NCBI GenBank assembly: GCA_902810755.1
Contig: CADDYT010000128.1
Span: forward strand, 1 to 19,055
Direction of reading: 5' to 3'
DNA: 19,055 bases
Origin: Chloroflexota bacterium
GTDB taxonomy: Bacteria; Chloroflexota; Ktedonobacteria; Ktedonobacterales; Ktedonobacteraceae
The position numbers and the translations under genes are program-made. Below the pieces are notes generated by a model. That model was not told where the DNA came from and made no database searches. It was given only the letters and a program-made list of their open reading frames with translations. Positions 7,156 through 14,996 of the stretch are shown here, one piece after another. The number at the start of each line of letters is the position of its first letter. The stretch's first letter is position 1.

Positions 7156-7395
7156 TCAGGGACGCTTTTCGACATACTGGTTCATGATGTCGTAAAGCTG
7201 CTGAGGATTGTCAGGATATTTCTGGTTCGAATTCTCCAGTTGCTGCGTATACTGCAACATGTAGTCTACCAGCGTATCGCTGATGCCCTGAGCTTTCCCT
7301 TTATGCTGCTGCAATGTCTTGTGAAGCGCAGACCAGCTGTGTGTGGGAGTCTGGTTCCAGAGTTCCTGGATATCCCCCATTGGAACGTGTGCCAC
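7156..7395 (-). CDS. Small 79-residue protein, tandem paralogue 2 (unknown function)
   Basis: Starting at GTG 7395 (AAAGGA 8 nt upstream) the protein has 79 residues, begins AHVPMGD and matches its neighbour residue for residue in length. About 52 of 79 positions are identical without gaps. Conserved blocks are QELWN, HSWSALHKTL, KYPDNPQ and YD..N.YV. It is predicted mostly helical and soluble, with no signal or membrane segment. A TTG at 7401 would add two residues. I do not recognise a family. Confidence 0.75.
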   Translation of the reverse strand: MAHVPMGDIQELWNQTPTHSWSALHKTLQQHKGKAQGISDTLVDYMLQYTQQLENSNQKYPDNPQQLYDIMNQYVEKRP

Positions 7396-7438
7396 AGGCA
7401 AAATCCTTTCTTATCGTGAGAATCCTGGCTGTTCCCTT

Positions 7439-7678
7439 TCAGGGCAGCGATTTGACGTACTTGTTCACCATATCGTAAAACTCCTGGGGATTGTCAGGGT
7501 ATTTCGCATGTGAATGCGCCTCTTCCTGTGACCACTTGAGCATGTACTGTACCAGAGCATTGTCGATACCCTCAGCTTTCCCCAGATGCTGTTCCAGTGT
7601 CTTATGGAGCGCGGACCAGCTGTGAGCGGGGGTGTCATTCCAGAGTTCCTGAACATCGCCCATTGGAACATGTGCCAT
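7439..7678 (-). CDS. Small 79-residue protein, tandem paralogue 1 (unknown function)
   Basis: The protein starts MAHVPMGDVQELWND and shares the blocks HSWSALHKTLEQH, GKAEGI, YML and KYPDNPQEFYD with the downstream copy. AGGGAG lies about 8 nt before the ATG. The two genes are 43 nt apart on one strand and are probably co-transcribed. The conserved Trp/His-rich first half and PDNP loop, with a variable middle (residues about 47-58), suggest a structured domain with a divergent surface. Conservation between the copies argues that both are real genes. No function can be assigned. Confidence 0.78.
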   Translation of the reverse strand: MAHVPMGDVQELWNDTPAHSWSALHKTLEQHLGKAEGIDNALVQYMLKWSQEEAHSHAKYPDNPQEFYDMVNKYVKSLP

Positions 7679-7776
7679 CGTAAACTCCCTTCCTTTCTAC
7701 CCTGTTTACCGTGAAAAATGCACAATAGCACCTGTTTGTACAGGCACAGGCGTGTTGATTGACGTCTCCTTCCTGT

Positions 7777-7805
7777 ACATTACATATGTTATGCATGTGC
7801 TGCAA
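7777..7805 (-). promoter_or_regulatory. Candidate promoter for the small paralogue pair
   Basis: On the minus strand TTGCAG (7805-7800) is followed by 17 nt and TAATGT (7782-7777). Downstream is CCTGTttgtACAGG at 7732-7745, a 5-bp inverted repeat that could be an operator or leader hairpin. The leader of about 90 nt is otherwise unremarkable. Confidence 0.35.
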
Positions 7806-7872
7806 GCAGAACGGTGAGCAATACTCTCCTGTGATTATCTAAATACTATTCATTTCTGGCACGTGGAGCGTA

Positions 7873-8652
7873 TCAGCCCATCTTCAGCAACTGCTGCAAT
7901 GCCTCGACCGTTTTAGCCCATGCCTCTGAAGTGGGATCGATGAGCGCAAAATGATCGACGCCCGGAAGGGTGATGAGCGTGACCTGATCGCCTGCTGCCT
8001 GCGCTGCCTGCGTATATGCCTCGCTCACCGCGAAGGGGACGCGATCATCGGCGGTGCCATGAATCATCACCTGCGACACGTTGAGAGGCAGCAGCGCGGC
8101 GGGAGAGGCGGCGGCGTAGCGGTGCGGCACCCTGTCGAAGCCGCCGCCGAGCAGTTCCGAGGCTGCTCCCCCACCCAGATTGAGCCGCCAGCTCATGTGC
8201 AAATCATTGACGCCCGCCTGGCTGATGACCCCTATCAGCGGCGTAGCTGGCACATCAAACGACACTTCTGGCAGATGCCGCCCGGCGAGGCGGGCATAGG
8301 CGGCCAGCCACAGCGCCAGATGGCCCCCTGCCGAATGCCCGATGGCAACAACGCGCTGCTGATCGATCTGTGGCAGCGTGCGCAGAAAAGCGGCGGCGTG
8401 CGCGACATCGAGCAGGGTGTTGGGCCAGCCGCCGCCAGCATCGCCCACACGCCGATACTCGATGTTCCATGCCGCAATTCCCCGCGCCGCCAGGTCTCGT
8501 GCCAGCCCATCCATCAACCTGTAATCGTATGGTACGCGCCAGAAGCCGCCATGAATCAGAATGGCCGTTGGAAATGGCCCCTCACCGGCTGGCAGGTGTA
8601 GCTCTGCAAAGTGCTGCGTATCAGGCCCATACGTAAATCGCTGTATACTCAT
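7873..8652 (-). CDS. Alpha/beta hydrolase, kynurenine formamidase/BD-FAE-like esterase
   Basis: A 259-residue cytoplasmic alpha/beta hydrolase. The oxyanion motif HGGFW (34-38) is the form seen in arylformamidases and BD-FAE-type esterases. The nucleophile Ser107 is in GHSAGG, the acid is Asp203 in GTADDRVP and the base is His234 in GVDHF. It probably hydrolyses an ester or amide. Kynurenine formamidase activity is possible, but no tryptophan-catabolism genes are nearby. It is divergent from the DUF1684 gene. Confidence 0.87.
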   Translation of the reverse strand: MSIQRFTYGPDTQHFAELHLPAGEGPFPTAILIHGGFWRVPYDYRLMDGLARDLAARGIAAWNIEYRRVGDAGGGWPNTLLDVAHAAAFLRTLPQIDQQRVVAIGHSAGGHLALWLAAYARLAGRHLPEVSFDVPATPLIGVISQAGVNDLHMSWRLNLGGGAASELLGGGFDRVPHRYAAASPAALLPLNVSQVMIHGTADDRVPFAVSEAYTQAAQAAGDQVTLITLPGVDHFALIDPTSEAWAKTVEALQQLLKMG

Positions 8653-8775
8653 TGCAATGTTCCCCGTTTGTTGTCTAGAGTTTGTACCGGAGACTTCCCC
8701 TGTATGATACTATTATCCATGACCGAATCTCAACTTTGTAATGAGTCAACTCGCCAGTTTTTTGAGGTCACTGTC

Positions 8776-9420
8776 ATGTCTGAATATTTCGAGCTGTATG
8801 ATTATCGTTGTCGCGTTGCTGCCATGTATCGGGAGCGCAATCGGGCCTATCTGGCCGGTGAAGATACAGAGGTGATCTGGCAGCGTTTTCGTGAAACCCG
8901 GAATGCCCTGTTTGCACATCACCCACAGTCCGCGCTGGATGAGGAGCAGCGACGGCATTTCCAGGGCCTGCGCTACTTCCCGTACAATCCGGCGATGGTC
9001 TTTACGGTTGAGGTGGATACAAACGTGGAACCAGTGCGGCAGTCCATTGCCATGAACGCGGAAGAGAGCATGAACATGACAACGGTGGGTCGCCTGCGGT
9101 TCGTTGTTGAGGGGCAGGAGGTCTCGCTTTCGCTCTACTGGCTCGATATCTATGGCGGTGGCCTTTTCCTGCCATTTCGCGATGCAACCTGCCCTGTGGA
9201 AAGCTATGGTGGAGGTCGCTACCTCTTCGATACCATCAAGGGCAGCGATTTCTTACCTGTGCGTGACGCCGCTAGCAGCCCCACGCGCATGGTCCTTGAT
9301 TTCAATTACGCTTACAATCCTTCCTGCGCCTATAATAGTCGCTGGTTCTGCCCGCTTGCTCCCATGGAAAACCGGATGCGCGTCCCTGTTCGCGCGGGCG
9401 AGCAGAAATATCATCAGTAA
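8776..9420 (+). CDS. DUF1684 family protein
   Basis: With the ATG at 8776 (GAGGT about 8 nt upstream) this has 214 residues. It carries the DUF1684 hallmarks: an N-terminal helical part with FRETRNALFAHHPQSAL (38-54), LRYFPYNPA, then YGGGLFLPFRDAT (126-138), YGGGRYL (144-150) and DFNYAYNPSCAYN (175-187) with FCPLAP. The family's biochemical role is not established. The conserved Tyr/Asn/Cys cluster suggests a binding or catalytic pocket. Longer in-frame starts lack a ribosome site. It lies 11-14 nt upstream of a methyltransferase and is presumably co-translated with it. Confidence 0.85.
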   Translation: MSEYFELYDYRCRVAAMYRERNRAYLAGEDTEVIWQRFRETRNALFAHHPQSALDEEQRRHFQGLRYFPYNPAMVFTVEVDTNVEPVRQSIAMNAEESMNMTTVGRLRFVVEGQEVSLSLYWLDIYGGGLFLPFRDATCPVESYGGGRYLFDTIKGSDFLPVRDAASSPTRMVLDFNYAYNPSCAYNSRWFCPLAPMENRMRVPVRAGEQKYHQ

Positions 9421-9434
9421 TTCAGGAGGATATG

Positions 9435-10124
9435 ATGGATAGAGCGACCTGGGTGCGTGAGAAGCGGCGGCTGGCGGAGGTGCGTATGGATACGCTTTTC
9501 GCGCACAACTATGATGAGGGCTGGGGCCATATCAATCCCTCTCACCGCGAGTTCATGACACAGTTTCTGGGGCTGTGCCCGCCCGATTGCACCATTCTTG
9601 ACGTAGCCTGCGGCACCGGTAAATACTGGGGGATGATCCTGGAAAGCGGGCGCTCCGTGCGCGGCGTCGATCAGTCGCGGCAGATGCTGTTGCAGGCGCA
9701 CAGGAAATTTCCGCAGGTGCCGATCGAAAAAATCGGCATGCAGGAATTGCCTTACGTCGATGCGTTTGACGGCATCATCTGCATGGATGCAATGGAGTTT
9801 GTCTTCCCCGAAGACTGGCCTCTGGTACTGCGCAACTTCTACAAAGCCCTGAAAATCGGCGGCCACCTGTACTTTACCGTCGAGATTTACGAAACGCCGG
9901 AATATGAGCAAGAGGTACGGGAAGCTTATCTGAAGGCGAAAGAGATGGGTATGCCTGTTGTGGAGGGGGAGTTTGCGCTGGAGGGCTACCACTACTATCC
10001 AGGCATCGAACAGGTCAAACGCTGGCTGCAAGAGGCCTCATTCCGCATTTTGCGCGACGCCGAAGGTGATGGCTACCATCACTTCCTGGTCCGCCGACTG
10101 GAGGTGGAGGCGCTGGCCGCATAA
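9435..10124 (+). CDS. Class I SAM-dependent methyltransferase
   Basis: About 229 residues. Motif I ILDVACGTGKYWG (54-66) binds S-adenosylmethionine, an acidic Asp79 in GVDQS ends strand 2, and DGIICMDAMEF is motif IV, followed by ALKIGGHLYFTVE. The N-terminal helix (RRLAEVRMDTLFAHNYDEGW) may form the substrate cap. The fold is of the methyltransferase 11/25 type, probably acting on a small molecule; the substrate is unknown. AGGAGG at 9424-9429 favours the second of two adjacent ATGs (9435 over 9432). Confidence 0.87.
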   Translation: MDRATWVREKRRLAEVRMDTLFAHNYDEGWGHINPSHREFMTQFLGLCPPDCTILDVACGTGKYWGMILESGRSVRGVDQSRQMLLQAHRKFPQVPIEKIGMQELPYVDAFDGIICMDAMEFVFPEDWPLVLRNFYKALKIGGHLYFTVEIYETPEYEQEVREAYLKAKEMGMPVVEGEFALEGYHYYPGIEQVKRWLQEASFRILRDAEGDGYHHFLVRRLEVEALAA

Positions 10125-10141
10125 TTGCTTTGTGCGGCCAA

Positions 10142-10180
10142 CAGCAAGCAGGCCCCCCCTTGCGAGTGACCTGCTTGCTG
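10142..10180. terminator. Candidate terminator hairpin after the methyltransferase gene
   Basis: CAGCAAGCAGG (10142-10152) pairs perfectly with CCTGCTTGCTG (10170-10180) across a 17-nt loop that contains seven consecutive C. The stem lies between the methyltransferase stop and the end of the converging transposase remnant, so it may act on both strands. The T-tract is weak (CTTATTA). Confidence 0.55.
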
Positions 10181-10191
10181 CTTATTACAGT

Positions 10192-10665
10192 TCAAGATAC
10201 ATTGCTGTTTGTATGGCCGATGTGCTGCTCAGCATGTTTTTTGAGTAGCACACGTACCGTCTCTCGTGAAAGATGCTCCGCATATCCTAGCTCGACGGCT
10301 TTGTCGGCGAGCATGCGCACACTCCAGTGGTCATGACCGTCCGGGACTTCGCTTCTGCTCATGGCGATCAGCCGGGCTGCCTGTTCGTCACTGAGTAGTC
10401 CGCGGCGGCGGCGGCGGTGCTGTGGTGACCTATCGGTGAGAACCGCTTCAACACCGCCGTTGTAAAATCGCTTGCGGATGTTGCGCACAGTTTGCTCTGT
10501 GATGGCCAGCTCGCTGGCAATATGCGCATCATTCCACCCTTCATCGCTTTTCAGCAACGCTTCTGCTCGCTTCAGCGCGCGCGTACTGGCGTTGCCCCGT
10601 CGTAAAAAGTCCCGCACGCGGGTTCGTTCGGCCTCACTGAGGCGCATCGGGGCGCGTTTTCCCAC
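10192..10665 (-). pseudogene. IS630-family transposase remnant, N-terminal HTH region only
   Basis: The 157-residue frame has the paired helix-turn-helix DNA-binding part of IS630/Tc1-type transposases: LSEAERTRVRDFLRRG, WNDAHIASELAITEQTVRNIRKRF, DRSPQHRRRRRGLL, and GHDHWSVRMLADKAVELG followed by LSRETVRVLLKKH. Full proteins then continue into a DDE catalytic domain of about 200 residues, which is absent. The frame instead ends in a short unrelated tail encoded by sequence with the dispersed-repeat core CATGCTGAGC. An A6 run precedes this point, but neither alternative frame restores a DDE domain, so deletion is more likely than programmed frameshifting. It is not expected to transpose. Confidence 0.8.
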
Positions 10666-10959
10666 AACTTACTCTCCTGTCTCTCCTCCTATGCCTGCCC
10701 GGTGAACTATCCTTCCTCGGCGCTCAAGCGTCAATGTTGTCCTTCACCGGGCTTAAGAGATTCATCTATCACTACGCTGGCGGGTTACACTCCTGTGGAT
10801 TGCTTTCTCTGTAAGCAGAGACAGCTTGCTGATTCCTGTCATATTTTTCTCGTGATGTAGCTCAGCAGAAATAGTTCTCTGGTATTCTCAAAAAGAGAGA
10901 GAATCGTGTTCAGTGGTAAAGGAACAATGAATAAGGGCTTATGACCAGCTGATCAGGTA
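10666..10959. other. 294-nt intergenic stretch with one 10-bp inverted repeat
   Basis: GCCCGGTGAA (10697-10706) and TTCACCGGGC (10743-10752) form an inverted repeat with a 36-nt loop just upstream of the transposase remnant; it may belong to the old element's end or promoter. A second, short inverted repeat (ATTCTC 10884-10889, GAGAAT 10899-10904) precedes the lipoprotein gene. I see no gene here. Confidence 0.5.
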
Positions 10960-10986
10960 GTGAGATGTTTTGAGGAGGGTGAGGAA

Positions 10987-12177
10987 TTGCAGGAATCTCT
11001 TCGTGTGCTGTTAAGCAGCAAGAAAAGCGTTTTGACAGGGCTGTTTCTTGTTCTGGTACTGCTTTTCGTGACTGGCTGTTCGCAATCGAGCGGGCCAAAT
11101 CCCAATGCGGGGTCAAATCCGTCGAAAACGCCGCCGCCCATTGCCGGTACGATTCAGCCTCTGTCAATGATTCGTATGTTCAGTCCGAGCAATGGCTGGG
11201 CCTTATCGCCGAAGGCTGTGTTGTTCACGACGGATGGCGGCAAGACCTGGAAGGATGTCACGCCGCCGCAGATCACGATGTCCCCTGATGCGACCGCTGA
11301 TTTCTTTTCGACGAATCTGGCCTGGGTGGCCCTGCCGCCTGTGAACAATATCATCCACGTCTATTCCACCGTCAATGAGGGCAAGAGCTGGACACCCTCG
11401 TCGTTCGGCGTCAATCCGGGGACGATTTCTCCCGGCCAGCTCTTTTTTGTCGACCTGCAGCATGGCTGGCTCCTCTCGCCGACGGCGGTGCAGAATGGTG
11501 CGGAAGCAGTGACGATCTATCGGACAACAGACGGTGGAGCTACGTGGCGCGCAGTCTCGACTGCCCGGCCCGGCAACCCTGTCAACGCCACCAATGTTCT
11601 GCCCTATAACGGCGACAAGCAGGGCATATCCTTTGTAAATGATACAACGGGCTGGGTCACGGGAACGATTCCGAAGTCTGATACCGTCTGGCTCTATATG
11701 ACACACGACGGAGGGTCAACGTGGCAGTCGCAATCATTGAGCCTGCCGACAAACACGAAAGGCGCGCAGATTACGACGTTACCCCCGCGTTTCTTCTCGT
11801 CCAGCGATGGTATTCTGCCAGTGTTGTTTCTCTCCCCCGCTGGGACGAGTACGGCAGATTTCTACCAGACAACCGATGGCGGCGCCACCTGGAACAGCAC
11901 TTCGCCGCTGCCCCTCTCTACAGTCATCAGGAGCTTTATCGACCCCCACCAGGGATGGGCGACCGATGATGTCAACCTCTACACCACGCAGGATGGCGGC
12001 CATAGCTGGACACAACTGCATCCCAATGTGAGCATGAAGGGAGTGGCGCACCTGGATTTCGTGACAAATCAGATTGGCTATGCCATCAGTGGCGCCAGTA
12101 ACAGTTCGCCGTTCCTCTGGCAGACGACCGACGGCGGAAAAACCTGGCGGGTGGTGAAGTACACCTTCACGTCCTGA
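10987..12177 (+). CDS. Lipoprotein with seven-repeat BNR/Ycf48-like beta-propeller
   Basis: The likely start is TTG 10987, since AGGAGGG lies at 10973-10979; a GTG at 10960 is possible. The signal peptide ends in the lipobox FVTGC with Cys31, so the protein is predicted to be lipid-anchored on the outer face. A short Ser/Pro/Asn-rich linker follows. The rest holds seven copies of the TTDGGxTW motif (LFTTDGGKTW, YSTVNEGKSW, YRTTDGGATW, YMTHDGGSTW, YQTTDGGATW, YTTQDGGHSW, WQTTDGGKTW), each preceded by a GWxL-type strand, as in photosystem-assembly Ycf48/sialidase-like propellers. Seven repeats fit one closed seven-blade propeller. The partner or ligand is unknown. A second lipoprotein follows after 23 nt. 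Confidence 0.88.
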   Translation: MQESLRVLLSSKKSVLTGLFLVLVLLFVTGCSQSSGPNPNAGSNPSKTPPPIAGTIQPLSMIRMFSPSNGWALSPKAVLFTTDGGKTWKDVTPPQITMSPDATADFFSTNLAWVALPPVNNIIHVYSTVNEGKSWTPSSFGVNPGTISPGQLFFVDLQHGWLLSPTAVQNGAEAVTIYRTTDGGATWRAVSTARPGNPVNATNVLPYNGDKQGISFVNDTTGWVTGTIPKSDTVWLYMTHDGGSTWQSQSLSLPTNTKGAQITTLPPRFFSSSDGILPVLFLSPAGTSTADFYQTTDGGATWNSTSPLPLSTVIRSFIDPHQGWATDDVNLYTTQDGGHSWTQLHPNVSMKGVAHLDFVTNQIGYAISGASNSSPFLWQTTDGGKTWRVVKYTFTS

Positions 12178-12200
12178 TGGAAACCACGTGAGGGGAAGGG

Positions 12201-13100
12201 ATGGCGTGTAGGAAGAAAGGTGCGTTTTCTATGAAGTGTTATAGCCTGAATTGCCTGTTCAGCCGTTTCCTGGCTGTGGGAGCGATTATGGCGCTGCTGC
12301 TGGTGGGTTGCGGTAGTGGCGAACACCCGCCCACCGCCAATCAACCAACGGCAGTCACAAACCTGACGGCCAGCGCCGTCTTGAAACATATGCCGCAGGG
12401 GTCTGCTTTGCTCACATGGACGCCGGGCAATCAGACCCTGAACGTCAATGTACACCTTTACGGTCTGGCTCCCAGTAGCACACATCCGACCCGGCTTCAG
12501 AGCGGGAGTTGCAGCAAGCAGGGGCCAATCGTTTATACGCTCAACAATGTAGTAGCCGATGCGCACGGGGTGGCCTCTGTGACGACGCAGATCAAGAATG
12601 TCAAAAATGGCATTCCTGCCTCTGGCTGGTATGTGAACGTGCATAATGGGCCGGGGCTTTCTCCGGCGGACCAGTTTCTGCCCATTGTCTGCGGTGATAT
12701 CTCCAACCCGGCCCCCACGACGACGAGCCTGGAACAGATCACGACCCCGTTGATCTCGGCGCAAGGTTCGGGAGATAGCGAGAGCGCGCATGGCTCGGCG
12801 CATTTACAACTGGCCCATAACATTCTGACGGTCACGCTCGTACTCAGTGGTCTGCAGCCGGATAGCACGCACGCCGCCCATATCCATGCGGGCAGTTGCC
12901 AGAGCCAGGGCGCCGTTGTCTACCCGCTCGACGTCGTCAAAGCGGATTCCTCCGGCAATGCATCTGAGACAACGACCATTCCGAATGTCAAAACGATTGC
13001 CGCCAGTGGCTGGTATATCAATGTTCACCAGAGTACGAACCTGTCCGCGCAAACGGGCTTTGATCCCATTGCCTGTGGAGATGTCCAGCTTACCTCGTAG
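12201..13100 (+). CDS. Lipoprotein with two CHRD/SOD-like repeats
   Basis: A 299-residue predicted lipoprotein with lipobox LLVGC (Cys37). Starting at ATG 12231 instead would give a 289-residue protein with a more usual 27-residue signal. Two homologous domains follow (about 53-165 and 180-298), each with VxLxGLxPxSTH, a GSC..QG..VYPL/TL block, ASGWYxNVH and a closing CGD. The pattern resembles CHRD domains and the Cu/Zn superoxide dismutase greek-key. The two cysteines per domain (GSC and CGD) probably form a disulfide. Domain 2 keeps HAAHIHAGSC, with a metal-binding look, whereas domain 1 has HPTRLQSGSC and has lost two of the histidines. It is probably co-transcribed with the propeller lipoprotein. 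Confidence 0.82.
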   Translation: MACRKKGAFSMKCYSLNCLFSRFLAVGAIMALLLVGCGSGEHPPTANQPTAVTNLTASAVLKHMPQGSALLTWTPGNQTLNVNVHLYGLAPSSTHPTRLQSGSCSKQGPIVYTLNNVVADAHGVASVTTQIKNVKNGIPASGWYVNVHNGPGLSPADQFLPIVCGDISNPAPTTTSLEQITTPLISAQGSGDSESAHGSAHLQLAHNILTVTLVLSGLQPDSTHAAHIHAGSCQSQGAVVYPLDVVKADSSGNASETTTIPNVKTIAASGWYINVHQSTNLSAQTGFDPIACGDVQLTS

Positions 13101-13156
13101 TTCTCTGGTTGCCAGCATGCAAGCGAGTGATGGCCGGTCATTCGTTACCTGCCTGC

Positions 13157-13662
13157 TCAGGCGGTTTGCCAGATGCGCACCGTATCATCGGCGCTGCCGG
13201 AGGCTATGTGAGGTGCAACAGGTGACCATGCCAGCGCGAAGACGGTGTCAGTATGCTTCTTACAGGTGTAGATGTGTTTTGCGGTAGTAGCCTCCCAGAG
13301 TTGTACCGTCCTGTCGGTGCCGCCGGAAGCGATACGTTATCGGGAGACCAGGCGACAGCAGCTACCACGTTTGATAGGCCTGTATGCCCATGATAGGTGG
13401 AGAGACGTTTGCCGGAAGCAACGTTCCAGACCTGTACCGTTCTGTCAGCGCCTGCTGAGGCGGATATATCTGGCGTCGGGTGACCAGGCGAGGATCAACA
13501 CACGCGCGCTATGCCCGTGATAGATCAGGTCGCGGTTTCCCGTCGCTGCGTCCCAGACCTGCACATACCATGTTCGCCCAGTTAGACCTCGGCAAAGCCA
13601 CCACTTCCCAGTCGGCGAACGAGGAGATAATTGCCAGGTTGTTCTCCCTCACGACCGGTCAT
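13157..13662 (-). pseudogene. Collapsed Ser/Thr protein kinase–WD40 gene
   Basis: On the minus strand an ATG at 13662 with GAGAGG upstream begins MTGREGEQPGNYLLVRRLG and runs into SGGFAEV, the glycine-rich loop of a Hanks-type kinase. It then meets TAA (13584-13582), where a Tyr codon would be expected, and LGEH. The rest of the kinase is missing: within about 15 nt the sequence becomes WD40 repeats in another frame (VQVWDAATG, LAWSPDARYI). Further frameshifts lie near 13460-13463 (one extra C fits) and 13335-13341 (one base lost fits). The other frames then give DRTVQVWNVASGKRL, VAWSPD, then RIASGGTDRTVQLWEA, LAWSPVAPHIASGSADDTVRIWQTA and a stop at 13157. The parent was a kinase with a C-terminal WD40 propeller. 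Confidence 0.85.
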
Positions 13663-13675
13663 GCTGAAAATCCTC

Positions 13676-14413
13676 TCAAATCTGATAATCCATCTCCCAG
13701 GGCTGCTCGCCATTCCAGCCCTGAGTCAGTTCCTGGTGCTGCTTCAATGGCTCGCCGCCTCTGACCAGCAATTCGGCGGGCTTGGAGGCCACCACCGAGT
13801 TTGGCGGCACCGATTCCAGCACCAGCGCCATCGCCCCGATCTTGCTGCCCCTGCCGATGGTGATGGGGCCGAGAATGGCCGCGCCGACGCCGATGGTGAC
13901 ATCATCCTCAATGGTGGGGTGTCGCTTCTGCTTGCGGCCCGGCCCACGCCGCCACCAGCCAGTCGCACCCAGCGTCACCTGGTGATAGAGCATCACATTA
14001 TTGCCAATCACTGTCGTCTCCCCGATCACGACTCCGGCCCCGTGATCGATGAAAAAGCGTTTGCCGATCTGCGCTCCCGGATGAATTTCGATGCCGCCGG
14101 TGATGAAACGCGCAAATTGCGAGATCAGGCGCGGGATAAAGGGGATATGCGCCCGGTAGAGCGCGTGGGCAATGCGGTGATAGAAAATCGCCCACAACCC
14201 CTGGTAGAGCAGTGCCTCAAAAATATTGCGGCAGGCCGGGTCTTTCTCAAAGATAACATCGATGGCGTCCGGCCAGCGTGTCACTCTACGCGGCGTCTTA
14301 GCTGGCGCGGGAATATACACGCCAGGGGGCAACTCTGGCAGATGGGAGAAATCATGCTCCTCATGAGTATCGTACTCGCTATTACGCTTTTCTTCTGGAA
14401 TGCTCTGTGTCAT
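13676..14413 (-). CDS. cysE: Serine O-acetyltransferase (CysE type)
   Basis: About 245 residues from ATG 14413, chosen because GAGG lies 6 nt upstream; the ATG at 14419 abuts it. The enzyme acetylates L-serine with acetyl-CoA as the first step of cysteine synthesis. An N-terminal helical part carries DPACRNIFEALL and YQGLWAIFYHRIAHALY. The left-handed beta-helix follows with ITGGIEIHPGAQIGKRFFIDHGAGVVIGET and NNVMLYHQVTLGATG, giving His124 and His144 of the active site, then repeated hexapeptides to about residue 208. The first 45 residues are an extra acidic leader that shows no similarity I recognise. No cysK is adjacent. The C-terminal tail might or might not mediate cysteine synthase binding. 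Confidence 0.9.
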   Translation of the reverse strand: MTQSIPEEKRNSEYDTHEEHDFSHLPELPPGVYIPAPAKTPRRVTRWPDAIDVIFEKDPACRNIFEALLYQGLWAIFYHRIAHALYRAHIPFIPRLISQFARFITGGIEIHPGAQIGKRFFIDHGAGVVIGETTVIGNNVMLYHQVTLGATGWWRRGPGRKQKRHPTIEDDVTIGVGAAILGPITIGRGSKIGAMALVLESVPPNSVVASKPAELLVRGGEPLKQHQELTQGWNGEQPWEMDYQI

Positions 14414-14530
14414 CTTCATCCTCGCCGGACAGGATAATTACCTACTTTTTCGTTCCCCGGAAAGTGTATTGCAGGCCTGGGAGGTTGTCAAGGGCATGTC
14501 AGCTAGACGCCAGTGTTGCTGAAAATCAGA

Positions 14531-14559
14531 GAAGGCTCCCTCACAATGAGAGAGCCTTC
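14531..14559 (-). terminator. Intrinsic terminator of the second VOC gene
   Basis: GAAGGCTC (14531-14538) pairs with GAGCCTTC (14552-14559), with three further pairs inside and loop ACAAT. On the minus strand the hairpin is followed by TCTGATTTTC. It begins 14 nt past the stop codon of the VOC gene. Confidence 0.7.
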
Positions 14560-14572
14560 CTGTAGCCGGAGG

Positions 14573-14953
14573 CTAGCCACGCCTGGGGAGTTGCTGCAAG
14601 GACCAGCTATTGCCATCAGGATCGCTGAAATAGGCAAAATGGCCCCAATCTTGCACATCGATCTCACTGATGTCAACGCCTCGTCTGGCCAGTTCCTCGC
14701 GGATAGCCCTGACATCCGGGACCACCATTTGCAGCCCTTTTTGCGAGCCTGGTTGCATATCGGTAATGCCAAGCCCGATAGCGATGGAGCAGGCCGAACC
14801 GGGAGGGGTCAACTGCACGAAACGCAGACCTTCTCTAACCGTCACATCATAGTCAGCGTGAAAGCCGATCTTCTCCGTATAAAAAGCCTTTGCGCGGTCA
14901 ACATCGGTGACAGGTACCGCGACCAGTTCGAGTTTCATTTGCATGTCGGTCAT
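14573..14953 (-). CDS. VOC-superfamily (glyoxalase/bleomycin-resistance-like) protein
   Basis: A 126-residue single-module VOC protein. It has VAVPVTDVDRAKAFYTEKIGF at the N-terminus, VQLTPPGSACSIAIG in the middle, then MVVPDVRAIREELARRGV and FSDPDGNSWSLQQLP at the end. The usual terminal metal-binding Glu is Gln (SLQQ), which is common in this COG0346-type subgroup, so a metal-dependent reaction is uncertain. AAGGAG lies 10 nt before the ATG at 14953; an ATG at 14962 is too close to it. It ends just before a clear terminator and is probably monocistronic. The substrate is unknown. Confidence 0.82.
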   Translation of the reverse strand: MTDMQMKLELVAVPVTDVDRAKAFYTEKIGFHADYDVTVREGLRFVQLTPPGSACSIAIGLGITDMQPGSQKGLQMVVPDVRAIREELARRGVDISEIDVQDWGHFAYFSDPDGNSWSLQQLPRRG

Positions 14954-14996
14954 TGTTCCCATTCTCCTTTTTGTACTTGACTGTTCTTCTGTGCTA

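Noticed and set aside
10540..10700. Possible programmed frameshift to a DDE domain at the A6 run of the IS630 remnant
   Set aside because: The A6 run is actually near 10240. Reading on in either other frame ends quickly, with no DDE-like sequence before the methyltransferase gene.
13272..14437. Plus-strand open frames over the WD40 and cysE region
   Set aside because: They are shadows of the minus-strand kinase–WD40 pseudogene and of cysE.
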